Below are positions 6,271-6,507 of a stretch of 6,507 nucleotides of DNA, piece by piece. The translations under genes and the position numbers were made by a program. Origin of the DNA: Geodermatophilaceae bacterium (GTDB taxonomy: Bacteria; Actinomycetota; Actinomycetes; Mycobacteriales; Geodermatophilaceae); contig JACCXW010000301.1 of NCBI GenBank assembly GCA_013696785.1, positions 1-6,507 on the forward strand, in the 5' to 3' direction. Position 1 is the stretch's first letter; every line of letters starts with the position of its first letter. The notes beneath the pieces were generated by a model. The model did not search any database and was not told where the DNA came from. It saw only the letters and a program-made list of their open reading frames with translations.

Positions 6271-6296
6271 AACGCACAGGGACGACCAAGTGTTGT
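6271..6296 (-). promoter_or_regulatory. Candidate ECF-type (autoregulatory) promoter of the sigma factor operon
   Basis: On the minus strand ACAAC (6296-6292) is followed after 17 bases by CGTT (6274-6271). The layout matches the pattern before the L,D-transpeptidase gene base for base except C to T at the last position. Predicted transcription would begin near 6264-6260, giving a leader of about 90 bases. ECF sigma genes commonly autoregulate, which fits, but no experimental support is visible. Confidence 0.35.
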
Positions 6297-6507
6297 GCGG
6301 CATCGGCAGCGATTGTGCCCTGCCGGCCGCATCGTCCCCGCGCCGCGCAGGTCAGTTGAACCGGGCCGCGGCGGCGACGAGCCAAAGCCCTGCTCGGTGA
6401 GCGTTGTGCGAACTCGAGAAGGCCGCCGATTGCCACGCTCAGGAGGAACGCCCATCGGCCGGCGCCGCAGCGCGCCGCTGCCAGGCACCACCGCTGCGGC
6501 CCGTCGA

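Larger units (their letters stand above)
6173..6507. other. Right-edge region without a confident gene
   Basis: Bases 6173 to about 6300 are the presumed leader and promoter of the sigma operon. From about 6405 to 6507 the minus-strand frame passing through 6436-6434 has strongly GC-rich third positions (28 of 32 codons by eye) and encodes a hydrophobic stretch, WAFLLSVAIGGLLEFAQ, vaguely like the last helix of VanZ-type membrane proteins. Beyond about 6400 the bias collapses and no fitting stop codon is found in that frame. It may be the eroded or frameshifted end of a gene entering from the right, or chance. No + strand gene is convincing here. Confidence 0.3.

Noticed and set aside
6173..6436. 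N-terminal extension of the SigE-family sigma factor to a GTG at 6436
   Set aside because: The added 88 residues do not resemble a sigma factor, third-position bias is lost, and an ideal Shine-Dalgarno precedes the GTG at 6172.
1..6507. CRISPR arrays, tRNA or rRNA genes, insertion sequences, phage attachment sites
   Set aside because: No regularly spaced repeats, cloverleaf-like segments, transposase motifs or terminal inverted repeats were found on reading both strands.

Overview
The window is GC-rich and densely coding, with almost every codon ending in G or C. It carries ECF-type sigma factors, an Ig-like/YkuD L,D-transpeptidase lipoprotein, a membrane protein with a Ser/Thr/Pro-rich exported tail, and GTG/TTG starts. 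Together these point to a high-GC actinobacterium (Actinomycetes); genus cannot be resolved from the sequence. No mobile element, tRNA, rRNA or CRISPR array was seen. It reads as ordinary chromosome rich in regulation and envelope genes.

Layout, left to right. (1) On the + strand, the window opens inside an ECF42-type sigma factor with the long TPR-like C-terminal extension (to 1229; its start lies upstream). A 194-base gap follows, then a small VOC/glyoxalase-fold protein (1424-1795) that looks leaderless. (2) On the - strand, tail to tail with the VOC gene, is an L,D-transpeptidase lipoprotein (1801-3042). (3) Divergent from it, a + strand membrane protein with a Ser/Thr/Pro-rich tail (3287-4018) of unknown function. 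(4) On the - strand, reading leftward from 6172, is a three-gene group: a SigE-family ECF sigma factor (5651-6172), a single-pass membrane protein translationally coupled to it by an ATGA overlap (4509-5654), and a GNAT acetyltransferase (4044-4481) 27 bases further on. (5) The right 335 bases hold the leader of the sigma gene and possibly the eroded or edge-cut tail of another gene.

How the parts may work together. The sigma/membrane-protein pair looks like an envelope-sensing unit, with the membrane protein as the likely regulator of the sigma factor. Upstream of the sigma gene and upstream of the L,D-transpeptidase I see the same ECF-style promoter pattern, ACAAC-N17-CGT(C/T), at a sensible distance from a start codon with a strong Shine-Dalgarno sequence. 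This suggests that the sigma factor drives itself and the peptidoglycan cross-linking enzyme 2.6 kb away. The transpeptidase site is also overlapped by a perfect 7-bp-arm dyad. This link is inferred from sequence only. Nothing in the window stands out as a wholly new system; the shared promoter pattern and the dyad are the best leads.
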